From Pseudobdellovibrionaceae bacterium (GTDB taxonomy: Bacteria > Bdellovibrionota > Bdellovibrionia > Bdellovibrionales > Bdellovibrionaceae): 64,000 bases of DNA. Positions 17,934 to 26,537 of the stretch are shown piece after piece. A program made the position numbers and the translations under genes. The stretch is from contig JADJYV010000004.1 in assembly GCA_016719575.1 (NCBI GenBank), positions 53,415 through 117,414 of the forward strand, in the 5' to 3' direction. A model generated the notes under the pieces. That model ran no database searches, was not told where the DNA came from, and saw nothing but the letters and a program-made list of their open reading frames with translations. Numbering within the stretch: the stretch's first letter is position 1; every line of letters begins with the position of its first letter.

Positions 17934-19361
17934 ATGTCAGACCAAGAAGATTTAAAAGCAGAAACAAAATCGTTACTTAAAACTGAAGTCAGCGCCAAGC
18001 TGTCTGGCTCTCTAGATATGAACGAACCACATGTTTTGTCGATTGAAGAGTTGAATCTTTCCATCAAACAACTTCTTGAGGGGCAGTTCAACTTGGTTTG
18101 GGTGCGCGGCGAAGTCTCAAATTTTAAGGCACATACTTCTGGTCATTACTACTTTTCATTAAAAGACCAAAAATCGCAAATAAGTGCCGTCATGTTTCGT
18201 GGATTTGGATCTCGTTTAAAATTTAAACCCGTCGATGGAATGGAAGTTATAGTGCGAGGTCGAATTTCTGTGTATGAGCCGCGAGGCAATTACCAGGTCC
18301 TTTGCGAAATGATGGAGCCAGTTGGTGCGGGGGCTTTGCAAAAGGCATTTGAGCAACTCAAAGAAAAGTTAAAGAGCGAGGGTTTGTTCGAAGCTGCGAG
18401 AAAAAAACCTCTTCCGACTCTTCCAAAGCACTTGGCGGTTGTCACTTCTCCGACAGGGGCAGCCATTAGAGATATTTTAAATATCCTATCGCGCAGGGCC
18501 CCTTGGCTTGAGGTCACGGTGGTTCCCACAGTTGTTCAGGGAGAAAGTGCCGCAGAAAAAATTTGTGAGGCTTTGGCTAATGCTCAAAAAATTCCAGACA
18601 TAGATGTTATAATTTTGGGCCGTGGCGGTGGTTCGGTTGAAGACATGTGGTGTTTCAACGATGAAAAACTTGCTAGGCAAATCGCCGCGTCTCAAATTCC
18701 GGTGATATCTGCAGTTGGGCACGAAATTGATTTTACTATCTCAGATTTCGTAGCTGACCTTCGGGCACCAACTCCGTCCGCAGCAGCGGAATTGGTTGCG
18801 AAAAGCTCGCAGGAGCTAACAAATCGCCTCCAGCAACTGAGAAAACTATTGGACTTGGGCCTACAGAAGCACTTTAAAGCGTGGGAGCAGAAGCTTCAAA
18901 TACTAACGAAGGGACTTGTCGATCCGCAAAAGAAACTTCAGGATTTGAATCTGCGCAATGATGATCTGGTTAATCGATTGCAAATGGCGATGGAAAGGCT
19001 TTTTTCGGACCGTCTTTACGAATTGCAAATTTTAGAAAAAAGGTTGGGCACACCACTAACAATTGTTCTAGAGAGAAAAAGAAAGTTAGAGTTTCTGAGG
19101 CAACGACTCGATAGATCAGCTGTTCGTCATGTGGAAATTAGACAGTCTCAATTGCAGCGCTGGTTTTCTGTACTAGATACATTAAGCCCACTAAAAGTTG
19201 TCGACAGAGGCTATTCGATCGTTAAAAAGGATAAAGATATTATTAAAAGCACAAGCCAGATTCGTTCCGGAGATCTTCTAAATATCACCTTGGCACAGGG
19301 AAGTATTGACGCTCGTGTTGAAAAAATAAATGAATCAATTGGAGGAGCTAGTGGACTTTGA
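17934..19361 (+). CDS. xseA: Exodeoxyribonuclease VII large subunit
   Basis: 475 residues. The N-terminal OB-fold (residues about 35-130, with WVRGEVSNFKAHTSGHYYFSLKDQ) precedes the catalytic domain holding VVTSPTGAAIRDIL, VIILGRGGGSVEDMWCFNDE and ISAVGHEIDFTISDFVADLRAPTPSAAAE, then a long coiled-coil. With XseB it degrades single-stranded DNA in the cytoplasm, in repair. The xseB gene begins inside its last codons. Confidence 0.96.
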   Translation: MSDQEDLKAETKSLLKTEVSAKLSGSLDMNEPHVLSIEELNLSIKQLLEGQFNLVWVRGEVSNFKAHTSGHYYFSLKDQKSQISAVMFRGFGSRLKFKPVDGMEVIVRGRISVYEPRGNYQVLCEMMEPVGAGALQKAFEQLKEKLKSEGLFEAARKKPLPTLPKHLAVVTSPTGAAIRDILNILSRRAPWLEVTVVPTVVQGESAAEKICEALANAQKIPDIDVIILGRGGGSVEDMWCFNDEKLARQIAASQIPVISAVGHEIDFTISDFVADLRAPTPSAAAELVAKSSQELTNRLQQLRKLLDLGLQKHFKAWEQKLQILTKGLVDPQKKLQDLNLRNDDLVNRLQMAMERLFSDRLYELQILEKRLGTPLTIVLERKRKLEFLRQRLDRSAVRHVEIRQSQLQRWFSVLDTLSPLKVVDRGYSIVKKDKDIIKSTSQIRSGDLLNITLAQGSIDARVEKINESIGGASGL

Positions 19362-19575
19362 AAAAAAACTTAGTCGTTTAGAAGAGATTGTTGGGAAAAT
19401 GGAAAGAGGCGATTTGGCTCTTGAGGATTCTTTGAAACTTTTTGAAGAAGGAGTCAAAATTTCCCGCGAGTGTCATTCGCAGCTCAATGAGGCCGAGGCA
19501 AAGGTAAAGTTGTTGGTCAGCATGGATGAAAATGGAAAAGCAACAACTGTCAACTTTGCAGCAGATCAGGCGTAA
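19351..19575 (+). CDS. xseB: Exodeoxyribonuclease VII small subunit
   Basis: 74 residues when started at the GTG at 19351, which I prefer because GGAGG at 19341-19345 stands six bases upstream; an ATG at 19330 has no such site. The sequence FEKKLSRLEEIVGKMERGD, LALEDSLKLFEEGV and the helical C-terminal half are diagnostic of XseB, which packs on the XseA coiled coil. It overlaps xseA by 11 bases. Confidence 0.93.
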   Translation: MDFEKKLSRLEEIVGKMERGDLALEDSLKLFEEGVKISRECHSQLNEAEAKVKLLVSMDENGKATTVNFAADQA

Positions 19576-19583
19576 GGATTCTT

Positions 19584-20447
19584 TTGGAAGTTATTGACTG
19601 TTTTGACGTAGAAATTAAAAAGAGAGTCTCTGTAGTCAATGACTATATTAGGACTTACTTCTCGTCGCTAGAAATTCCGGCGTCATCGGCAATTGCAGAG
19701 CTGAGTTCATCTATGTACTATTCTGCTAGCGCTGGGGGTAAACGATTTCGGCCAGTCTTATGTTTGTTGGTTGGGGATCTTTTTCATTGCGAAGCAAAGA
19801 AAATATTACCGTTTGCTACAGCGGTAGAACTTGTTCATACTTACTCTCTTGTTCACGACGATTTGCCTTGTATGGACAATGACGATATTCGGCGAGGCAA
19901 GCCGGCAAATCATGTGATGTATAGCGAGACAACGGCCCTATTGGCAGGCGATGCGTTGTTGACGGAAGCTTTCTTATTAATTGCCGAAGGATATAAAGAA
20001 AACTCTACTCTGGCGGCAACTTTGTGTGGAATGCTCTCGCGAGCGGCAGGTCTGCGCGGAATGGTTGGCGGGCAAGCGATCGATCTAAAAGCAAAAAATC
20101 TTTCTTTTGAAGACCTCATTCAACTTCACAATTTAAAAACGGGCAGATTAATTCAGGTCGCTATTGAAGGTGCGGCCGTTGTTGCTGGTGCCAGCAGGGA
20201 CAACGTTAATGACATGGTTGAGTTTGGTACAAACCTAGGCCTTGCCTTTCAGGTGGCCGATGATATTTTGGATCACGCGGAAAAGAACCAAGAGTCTAAG
20301 AGTTTTGTGTCTTTGATCGGGATAGAAGGGACAAAACGGTATCTTGACGAAGTGAGCGCAAAAGCATTTGCTGCCCTCGAAAGGACCGAAGGCTCCTCAG
20401 ATCTTCTTAAGCAAATGATTGAATATAACAAAAACAGAAAAATATGA
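19584..20447 (+). CDS. ispA: Polyprenyl (geranyl/farnesyl) diphosphate synthase
   Basis: 287 residues. Start is TTG at 19584, with AGGAT just upstream. The first Asp-rich motif is DDLPCMD from residue 92 and the second is DDILD from residue 226, which bind the Mg-diphosphate of the substrates; GGKRFRP near the start binds the isopentenyl diphosphate. Makes prenyl diphosphates for quinones and the undecaprenyl carrier. It sits between xseB and tlyA as in many bacteria, though dxs, often next in this cluster, is absent. Overlaps tlyA by four bases. Confidence 0.93.
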   Translation: MEVIDCFDVEIKKRVSVVNDYIRTYFSSLEIPASSAIAELSSSMYYSASAGGKRFRPVLCLLVGDLFHCEAKKILPFATAVELVHTYSLVHDDLPCMDNDDIRRGKPANHVMYSETTALLAGDALLTEAFLLIAEGYKENSTLAATLCGMLSRAAGLRGMVGGQAIDLKAKNLSFEDLIQLHNLKTGRLIQVAIEGAAVVAGASRDNVNDMVEFGTNLGLAFQVADDILDHAEKNQESKSFVSLIGIEGTKRYLDEVSAKAFAALERTEGSSDLLKQMIEYNKNRKI

Positions 20448-21202
20448 GACTCGACTTGTTTTTAGTTAAATTTAAACTAGCACACTCTCGTGCTCACGCC
20501 CAAGAACTCATAAAATCTGGGCAAGTTTATGAAGAAAAGCTTGGCATAAAAACTATCCTTAAAAAAGCGAATCATTTGGTCGAAGAAAACCAACAGGATA
20601 TTTATGTCGAACGCGGGCCTGCAAATCGATATGTTTCTCGCGGCGGGCTTAAACTCGAAGGCGCATTGCTCACGACCGGGATTGTCCCCCAAGGGCAGAG
20701 GGTTTTAGACGTCGGGATTTCTACGGGTGGTTTTAGTGACTGCTTGTTACAAAATGGCGCAAGCTTTGTGCTGGGAGTGGACGTAGGGCACGGTCAGCTT
20801 CACCGCTCATTGTTTAATAACGCAAATTTAAAGTTGATTGAGGGCATGAACGCCAGAGAAATTGACTCAGATCCAAGAGTTCTTGCCCTTAGACCCCCGG
20901 GTGGCTTTGATCTTGTCGTTATGGATGTTTCATTTATTTCTATCACTTTGATAGTTCCGCGGTTAATGCCCCTGCTCAAGCAAGGCGGATTTCTGCTGAG
21001 TCTTGTAAAGCCACAATTTGAGGTGGGACCGGAAGGGCTCGGTAAAGGCGGAATAGTGAAAGATTCTGGACTCTTTCTAGATGTTGAGGATAAAGTGAAG
21101 GGGGTCTGTCAGGTCTCTGGATTTCGTGTTCGAAATTATTTTGCGTCTCCAATTGAGGGAAAAGATGGAAATAAAGAATTTTTTATTTTGGCACAAAAGT
21201 AA
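20444..21202 (+). CDS. tlyA: TlyA-family rRNA 2'-O-methyltransferase
   Basis: 252 residues: an S4 RNA-binding domain (about 1-60: RLDLFLVKFKLAHSRAHAQELI, KSGQVY) followed by an FtsJ/RrmJ-like methyltransferase with the SAM-binding LDVGISTGGFSDCLLQNGA and the VMDVSFISI and LVKPQFE motifs. Known members methylate 16S and 23S rRNA; older annotations call it hemolysin A. ATG overlaps the ispA stop (ATGA). The next gene starts within its last 40 bases. Confidence 0.92.
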   Translation: MRLDLFLVKFKLAHSRAHAQELIKSGQVYEEKLGIKTILKKANHLVEENQQDIYVERGPANRYVSRGGLKLEGALLTTGIVPQGQRVLDVGISTGGFSDCLLQNGASFVLGVDVGHGQLHRSLFNNANLKLIEGMNAREIDSDPRVLALRPPGGFDLVVMDVSFISITLIVPRLMPLLKQGGFLLSLVKPQFEVGPEGLGKGGIVKDSGLFLDVEDKVKGVCQVSGFRVRNYFASPIEGKDGNKEFFILAQK

Positions 21203-22154
21203 GTTGCCGCTTTTTGCAGTACTTGCTGTTGGGTTTATTTCGGGCTGTAGTCATTTTCGAACTCGCTCAGAAAATGAAGCTGGTGCGGATGATAAGAAAG
21301 TTGATTCTTCAACAGGGCCAGTTGTTCTGCCCAAGTATGAGATGCCGCAGGGCGCGCCGACACCTCAAGTAACGACTTCGCCAATACCGGCGATTCCAAA
21401 AATCGGTTTGATTTTAGGCCCAGGGGGAGCCAGATCCTATGGGCATATCGGATTTCTGCAAAATTTATCTAAGATGAAAATTCCGATTTACGGAGCAGTG
21501 GGGATAGAGTGGGGAGCGCCGATCGCCGCATTATTGTCTTCTAAAGGACAAGTTTACGATGTCGAATGGCAGATGTTTAAACTAAAAGACGATGTTCTAA
21601 CTAAAAAATCTCTGATCGGAGCGCGAGACCGAAACAATGAAATTGGAGTGCTAAGTGATTTTTTTAAGACAGCGTTTGCCGGACAAAAAGTAGAGAAATT
21701 CAAATACCCGTTTGCCTGTCCTGCTTATAATTTAGCGAAAAATCAAGTTTACATGATGAGCCGTGGATCATTGGAAAACCTACTGCCCTACTGCATTCCT
21801 TACCCACCAATTTTTAAACCATTCAATCGCAACGTCAGCGCTATTCGAGAAGTAAAGATGGCCGCAGACTATCTTCGCTCACAGGGGGCTAACTACATCG
21901 TTTTAGTAAATGTTCTAGGCCGAGAGGTTGGCCGCAAGCCTCTTGTTAATGATGTCGATAGTGCTGAGGCCGTGATTTGGGGAGAGGTGGCGAGTGACTA
22001 TGTAAAGCCCCGCCCAGGAGTCGATGCCGTGATTCAGATTGATTTGGACGAATTTGTGGTGACCGATTTTGATAAGCGAAGAGAAATAATGCAGAAGAGC
22101 TTTGAGGTTTCACAGCGACCAATCGAGCAATGGGCAAAAAAATTAGGATTTTAA
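21165..22154 (+). CDS. Patatin-like lipoprotein lacking the catalytic serine
   Basis: About 329 residues from the ATG at 21165 (an earlier in-frame start at 21126 would precede the signal peptide by 13 residues). Lipobox ends FISGC. From residue 85 the sequence GPGGARSYGHIGFLQ matches the patatin oxyanion-hole motif, and the following nucleophile elbow reads GIEWG at 113-117 where active patatins have GxSxG: the serine is glutamate. I also cannot find the DGG/DGA aspartate. So the fold is kept but the lipase dyad is lost; it may be a binding or scaffold protein. It overlaps the end of tlyA by 38 bases. Confidence 0.75.
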   Translation: MEIKNFLFWHKSKLPLFAVLAVGFISGCSHFRTRSENEAGADDKKVDSSTGPVVLPKYEMPQGAPTPQVTTSPIPAIPKIGLILGPGGARSYGHIGFLQNLSKMKIPIYGAVGIEWGAPIAALLSSKGQVYDVEWQMFKLKDDVLTKKSLIGARDRNNEIGVLSDFFKTAFAGQKVEKFKYPFACPAYNLAKNQVYMMSRGSLENLLPYCIPYPPIFKPFNRNVSAIREVKMAADYLRSQGANYIVLVNVLGREVGRKPLVNDVDSAEAVIWGEVASDYVKPRPGVDAVIQIDLDEFVVTDFDKRREIMQKSFEVSQRPIEQWAKKLGF

Positions 22155-22175
22155 TTTTCGTAAAGGACAAGTGCT

Positions 22176-23492
22176 ATGAGAAAACCCACCGAAGACGTTA
22201 AAATTTTTGCGGACCGAAGGAAGCGGGTCGCTAGTGACCTTCAAGGGTCGGCCCTTGTTGTCGCCGCGCACCCTGAGCACATTCGCAATCATGATGTTGG
22301 CTTTCCATATAGACAGGATTCTAATTTTTATTACTTAACCGGCTTTGAAGAGCCCGAAAGTATTTTAGTCATTCGGCCTGGAATGACACCAGAGACGGTC
22401 ATGTTTGTTCGCCAAAGGGATAAAGAACGCGAAACCTGGGATGGATTTCGCTATGGTCCCGAAGGAGTTGAACAACACTTCAAGGTGGACAAAGCATATC
22501 CAATCGACGAGTTTTTGGTCCATGCGCCAAAGTTGTTGAAGGAAGTCGACCAGGTCTATTATCGTATGTTTAAAAATGAGCATGCTGATGAATTAATGAA
22601 GCAATGCCTTGAAAAAGTTCGGCTAATGCAGGGACGCACGGGCTACGGCCTGTTGTCGATTCACGATGCTGACACTCTATTGGGTGAATATCGACTAGTT
22701 AAAAGTGAGATAGAGTTAAACAATTTGCGCGAGGCTTGTGAAATCTCAGCGCAAGCGCACTTGGCCGCGATGCGCTTCACAAGACCTGGCGTTACTGAAA
22801 GACAAGTGCAGGGCGTCTTGTCCCATCATTTCTATATGAAGGGAGCTTCGCGAGAGGGATATAATCACATCGTTGCTAGCGGGAATGCTGCGACGACATT
22901 GCATTACAATTTTAATGACCAGAAGTGTAAGGACGGCGACTTGTTGTTGATCGATGCAGGTGCTGAATACAATTATTTCACTGGTGACATCACTCGGACA
23001 TTCCCTGTTAACGGAAAGTTTACAGAGGAGCAGGCACGGGTCTATCAAGGTGTTTTAGATGTACAAAAACAAATCATAGCCTATGTTAAGCCAGGTATTG
23101 TTTTTAAGGAATTACATGAGATGGGAACATCTCTACTGACTGATTTGATGTTGGAGTTGGGTCTTTTATCGGGTCGCAAGGATGACATCATATCCGCGCT
23201 CCAACATAAAAAATACTATCCACATGGAATCGGACATTGGTTAGGAATGGATGTCCACGACGCCGGACTGTATTTTAAAAAAGGCAATCCCCGAGCTATA
23301 GAGGTAAACATGTGTTTTACGGTTGAGCCCGGCTTGTATATTCCTGCTGACGACACAAGTGCGCCTCAAAAATATCGCGGTATTGGTATTCGAATTGAGG
23401 ATAATATTCGCGTCACATCCCAGGGAAGCGAAAACATGACAACTTCTGCGCCGAAAGAAATTGCGGATATAGAGAAAGTTGTCGGCACGTAG
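22176..23492 (+). CDS. pepP: Xaa-Pro aminopeptidase (aminopeptidase P)
   Basis: 438 residues. The N-terminal creatinase-like domain is followed by a pita-bread metallopeptidase domain with all five metal ligands visible: D260 and D271 (DAGAEYNYFTGD), H354 (HGIGHWLGMDVHD), E384 (VEPGLYIP) and E408 (GIRIEDN). It releases the first residue from peptides with proline second, using two Mn ions. Length is that of E. coli PepP. It ends 7 bases before the convergent HAD gene. Confidence 0.95.
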   Translation: MRKPTEDVKIFADRRKRVASDLQGSALVVAAHPEHIRNHDVGFPYRQDSNFYYLTGFEEPESILVIRPGMTPETVMFVRQRDKERETWDGFRYGPEGVEQHFKVDKAYPIDEFLVHAPKLLKEVDQVYYRMFKNEHADELMKQCLEKVRLMQGRTGYGLLSIHDADTLLGEYRLVKSEIELNNLREACEISAQAHLAAMRFTRPGVTERQVQGVLSHHFYMKGASREGYNHIVASGNAATTLHYNFNDQKCKDGDLLLIDAGAEYNYFTGDITRTFPVNGKFTEEQARVYQGVLDVQKQIIAYVKPGIVFKELHEMGTSLLTDLMLELGLLSGRKDDIISALQHKKYYPHGIGHWLGMDVHDAGLYFKKGNPRAIEVNMCFTVEPGLYIPADDTSAPQKYRGIGIRIEDNIRVTSQGSENMTTSAPKEIADIEKVVGT

Positions 23493-23547
23493 CAGAAAAT
23501 CAGATGAATCGGTGGCTTAGCCACGACTTCTGGGCAGCGATTTTCTG
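23493..23547. terminator. Possible nested hairpin at the pepP/HAD convergence
   Basis: CAGAAAATC (23493-23501) pairs perfectly with GATTTTCTG (23539-23547); nested inside is GTGGC-TTA-GCCAC. It covers the junction of two convergent genes, as a shared terminator would. There is no long T-run and the loop is large, so this is weak. Confidence 0.3.
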
Positions 23548-24249
23548 TAAGTCGTTTTCCATTTTAAAAAGATGATCATCTTGATTTGCTGCGCTTACGG
23601 CAAGGGCAAGTTCTGTAGCTGTATTCAACAGATGAAAATCTCCCATTGTATTTCCTGATGTTAAAAAAGGCCTCTTTCCTCCAGTGCGATCTAATAGAGC
23701 TTCGACTTTTCCCATCTGATAAGTAATGATCCCTTTTTGCCTGTCGGTAACAAGACCCTGGTCTTGCTCGGTTTCAACTCCGATGACGGAATCGGCATTA
23801 AGCCCCAGAAGCTTTGCTCCTGGCTCGACAGCCCACTTTACTGAGGCCGTTACGATATAGATTTTGATCCCTTTGCTTTTAAGGAGATCAATGAGTTTTT
23901 TCTGTTCGCTAAAGATCGGAAGCGGTTGCTGTTGCTTTACGGCTTGTTCTGCCCAGTCGCGCACCTGCTCTATTTTTTTCCCCACATTGATTTGCGCAAG
24001 CCACAAATAAGCCTCGCAAGGATCATTGTTCTTTTTTTTGAGGTTAATATAGTGGTCCCAAGGATTAGCAGGAAGTTCAACTAAGCGATGATCAATTTGA
24101 TAGTGAAAAAAAATTTCTCCAAGATCAACATCCCAAAGCGTTCCGTCTGCATCGAAGGCAGCGACAGGCTCTGAGTCTTTTGCTAATGCATAGTCCACCG
24201 CAGTGCTGATTCGTTCCCAAATTTCTGATGAATATTCTTTGTATTTCAT
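23500..24249 (-). CDS. HAD-superfamily phosphatase (phosphoserine-phosphatase-like)
   Basis: 249 residues with HAD motif I DADGT (nucleophile D33, acid D35), a long helical cap, motif II YIVTAS, and motif III/IV SGNTMGDFHLL. The order and spacing match the SerB-like branch of small-molecule phosphatases, but the substrate cannot be read from sequence. It is a single minus-strand gene. Confidence 0.85.
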   Translation of the reverse strand: MKYKEYSSEIWERISTAVDYALAKDSEPVAAFDADGTLWDVDLGEIFFHYQIDHRLVELPANPWDHYINLKKKNNDPCEAYLWLAQINVGKKIEQVRDWAEQAVKQQQPLPIFSEQKKLIDLLKSKGIKIYIVTASVKWAVEPGAKLLGLNADSVIGVETEQDQGLVTDRQKGIITYQMGKVEALLDRTGGKRPFLTSGNTMGDFHLLNTATELALAVSAANQDDHLFKMENDLQKIAAQKSWLSHRFI

Positions 24250-24302
24250 AATTTATTAGTATCAAATAAGGACCTCAATTAGACAAGAGGAGAGCTAGAG
24301 AA

Positions 24303-24779
24303 ATGGGCCTTTTTTGTCGAATCATTCAGGTTGAAGACATGCCTGAAATTATCGACTTTGAGACTAAAAAACTTCAAGAGTCAGTTCCAGACGAAATGGA
24401 GAGGACTTTATTGAGTTGGAATGCGCGATGGCGCAGGGAGTCTCTAGAACACTACCTGCCTCTTGGGTGGTCTTTTTTAGTGAGAGACCAAGACGCTTCT
24501 GGTGCCTATACTGACCAAGGTGTCTTAGTCGGCTATTTTTTGGCACAGCCGCTACTTTTTCTTGATGGTCAGACCCAGAGTTTATGGGTGGAGCATATCC
24601 AGTATGCATCGTTGCAAGCACGCGATGAATTGTGCGATCTTGCTTATAAATTATCTCGAGAAAAACATTTTCAAAAAGTGTTTTTTCCTAATGTGTCCGG
24701 AGTTTCTAATTCAATTTCTGGGCTTAAGGCTGAACCCTGGAGTCCAGCCATTATGCAAGTAAAGACAACAAAGGCCTAA
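24303..24779 (+). CDS. GNAT-like protein, function unknown
   Basis: 158 residues with the alternating pattern of a GNAT acetyltransferase: an opening RIIQVEDMPEIIDFE, central strands WSFLVRD and GVLVGYFLAQPLLF, then a helix and KVFFPN. The acetyl-CoA-binding Q/RxxGxG/A loop is not clearly present, so catalysis is uncertain. GGAGAG precedes the ATG at good spacing. It ends 4 bases before glpD, suggesting one transcript. Confidence 0.6.
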   Translation: MGLFCRIIQVEDMPEIIDFETKKLQESVPDEMERTLLSWNARWRRESLEHYLPLGWSFLVRDQDASGAYTDQGVLVGYFLAQPLLFLDGQTQSLWVEHIQYASLQARDELCDLAYKLSREKHFQKVFFPNVSGVSNSISGLKAEPWSPAIMQVKTTKA

Positions 24780-24783
24780 CTTT

Positions 24784-26433
24784 ATGAAAAGGTTTTCAGC
24801 TGCCGAGCGAATTCAAAATATAAAGAGAATGCAAAACGAGGCTTTTGATTTATGCATTATTGGCGGCGGGATAAATGGTGCGGGCGTAGCGAGGGATGCC
24901 GCAAGCCGGGGAATGAAAGTCGCTCTTATTGAAGCTCGCGATTTTGCTTCGGGGACTTCTTCAAAGTCTAGCAAGTTGATTCATGGCGGAATCAGATATC
25001 TTGAAAATTTGGAGTTTCATTTAGTATTTGAGGCTCTCAGCGAAAGAACACGCTTGTTTGAAATGGTACCACATTTAGTTCATCCGCTTCGCTTTATGAT
25101 CCCTCTCTATGAGAATAGCCGGGTCGGCATGTTTAAAATGGGTTTGGGTATGTGGCTTTATGATCTGTTGGCATTATTTCAAGCGCCAGAGATGCATGAA
25201 CGTTTGAACTCGGAGGAGTCGATTGCAAGAATGCCGATGTTAGACGCGACTCACTTAAAAGGGTCTTATGTCTATTCTGACGCCTATATGGACGATGATC
25301 GGCTTGTTATTGAAACATTGCGATCAGCCCACGAGTTGGGAGCGGTTTGTACAAACTATGTTAAAGCAACTGGCGCCACTTTCGATCGAAATGGAAAAGT
25401 AGAAGCGGTGGAATGTCAAGATCAGTTGAGTTATCAAAAATTTCAAATTCGCGCCAAACACGTTGTGAGTTGTGTCGGTCCTTGGACTGATGAATTGGGG
25501 CCAAAGCTTTTAAAGGAGTGGACCTCTATTCTGCGTCCGACAAAAGGCATTCATTTAACATTCCAAAAGTCTCGACTCCCTCTTGAGAGCGCAGTGGTTA
25601 TGGCAGCAGAAAAGAGCGATCGGATAGTTTTTGGAATTCCTCGACATGAAATGGTTGTTATCGGCACAACAGATACGGATTTTCGTCAATCACCAGACAG
25701 TGTCGTGGCAACTGAAGAGGATGTAAAATACCTCCTTGATGTTGTTAGAACTTATTTTCCTGGCGCAAAAATCACGCAAGAGGATATTGTTGCAAGCTAT
25801 GCAGGGGTAAGACCCTTGGTTAAGGATGCGTCTTCAAACGAAGGAAAAACAAGTCGGGAACACACAATTATTGATGATGATTGTGGGGTCACGCTGGTCG
25901 CTGGTGGAAAATATACGACCTACCGACTTATTGCCGAGCAAGTTGTTGCTCACTGTCTTAGATTTTTCACTCTCGAAGAAAAAAGTCATTTTTCTAGGTC
26001 TGATACCGCACGTCCTCTTAATCCCTTTACTGATCAAGAATTTTTTAGGCGGGCACTTGTCGAATCCAAAGTTTGGGCACGGCACTCGGGGCTAACCCAT
26101 GAAGAAACTTTGAGGCTCGCTCAACGCTATGGAATGGAAGGGGCTGCAATTTTACAGAATGCGCCAGAAGGCTATAGCTATTGGCAGATCGAGGCGGTTC
26201 AGGCGATTGATCGTACTTTGTGTTTAAACCTGAAAGACTTTTATGCTCGCAGAGTGCCTCTCTTTCTTGCAGATCCAAAGCATGGGTTGCCATATCTAGA
26301 GAGCATTTGCACTGTTTTTGCCTCAAGATTTTCTTGGAGCGAAGCTGAGATACAAAGGCAAAAATCAGATTTGCTTGAGTACATTGAAAAAGAACTTGCC
26401 TGGAGAAAAGCCTTTACGCCGGGATTGATTTAG
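24784..26433 (+). CDS. glpD: Aerobic glycerol-3-phosphate dehydrogenase
   Basis: 549 residues. The FAD-binding Rossmann motif DLCIIGGGINGAGVARDAASRG starts at residue 22; SSKSSKLIHGGIRYLEN is the family's second signature, and the C-terminal DAO_C helical domain is complete (about 400-549). Oxidises glycerol-3-phosphate to dihydroxyacetone phosphate, passing electrons to quinone at the inner membrane. No glpF or glpK is nearby. Confidence 0.96.
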   Translation: MKRFSAAERIQNIKRMQNEAFDLCIIGGGINGAGVARDAASRGMKVALIEARDFASGTSSKSSKLIHGGIRYLENLEFHLVFEALSERTRLFEMVPHLVHPLRFMIPLYENSRVGMFKMGLGMWLYDLLALFQAPEMHERLNSEESIARMPMLDATHLKGSYVYSDAYMDDDRLVIETLRSAHELGAVCTNYVKATGATFDRNGKVEAVECQDQLSYQKFQIRAKHVVSCVGPWTDELGPKLLKEWTSILRPTKGIHLTFQKSRLPLESAVVMAAEKSDRIVFGIPRHEMVVIGTTDTDFRQSPDSVVATEEDVKYLLDVVRTYFPGAKITQEDIVASYAGVRPLVKDASSNEGKTSREHTIIDDDCGVTLVAGGKYTTYRLIAEQVVAHCLRFFTLEEKSHFSRSDTARPLNPFTDQEFFRRALVESKVWARHSGLTHEETLRLAQRYGMEGAAILQNAPEGYSYWQIEAVQAIDRTLCLNLKDFYARRVPLFLADPKHGLPYLESICTVFASRFSWSEAEIQRQKSDLLEYIEKELAWRKAFTPGLI

Positions 26434-26476
26434 ACGCTCCGCAACGACAACCATGGATAAAGCCTAAATATCTGCA

Positions 26477-26505
26477 TTGACTCTCATTTTTGTGGAAACT
26501 AGACT
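26477..26505 (+). promoter_or_regulatory. Probable sigma-70 promoter of mreB
   Basis: TTGACT at 26477-26482 and TAGACT at 26500-26505, separated by 17 bases, end about 32 bases before the mreB ATG. The -35 is a five-of-six match; the -10 is weaker. Confidence 0.5.
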
Positions 26506-26537
26506 TTAATGAAACCTAATTTCTTTGAGAGAGAATA

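Noticed and set aside
24303..24779. Calling the GNAT-like protein an acetyltransferase
   Set aside because: The acetyl-CoA loop is not evident, so only fold similarity is claimed.
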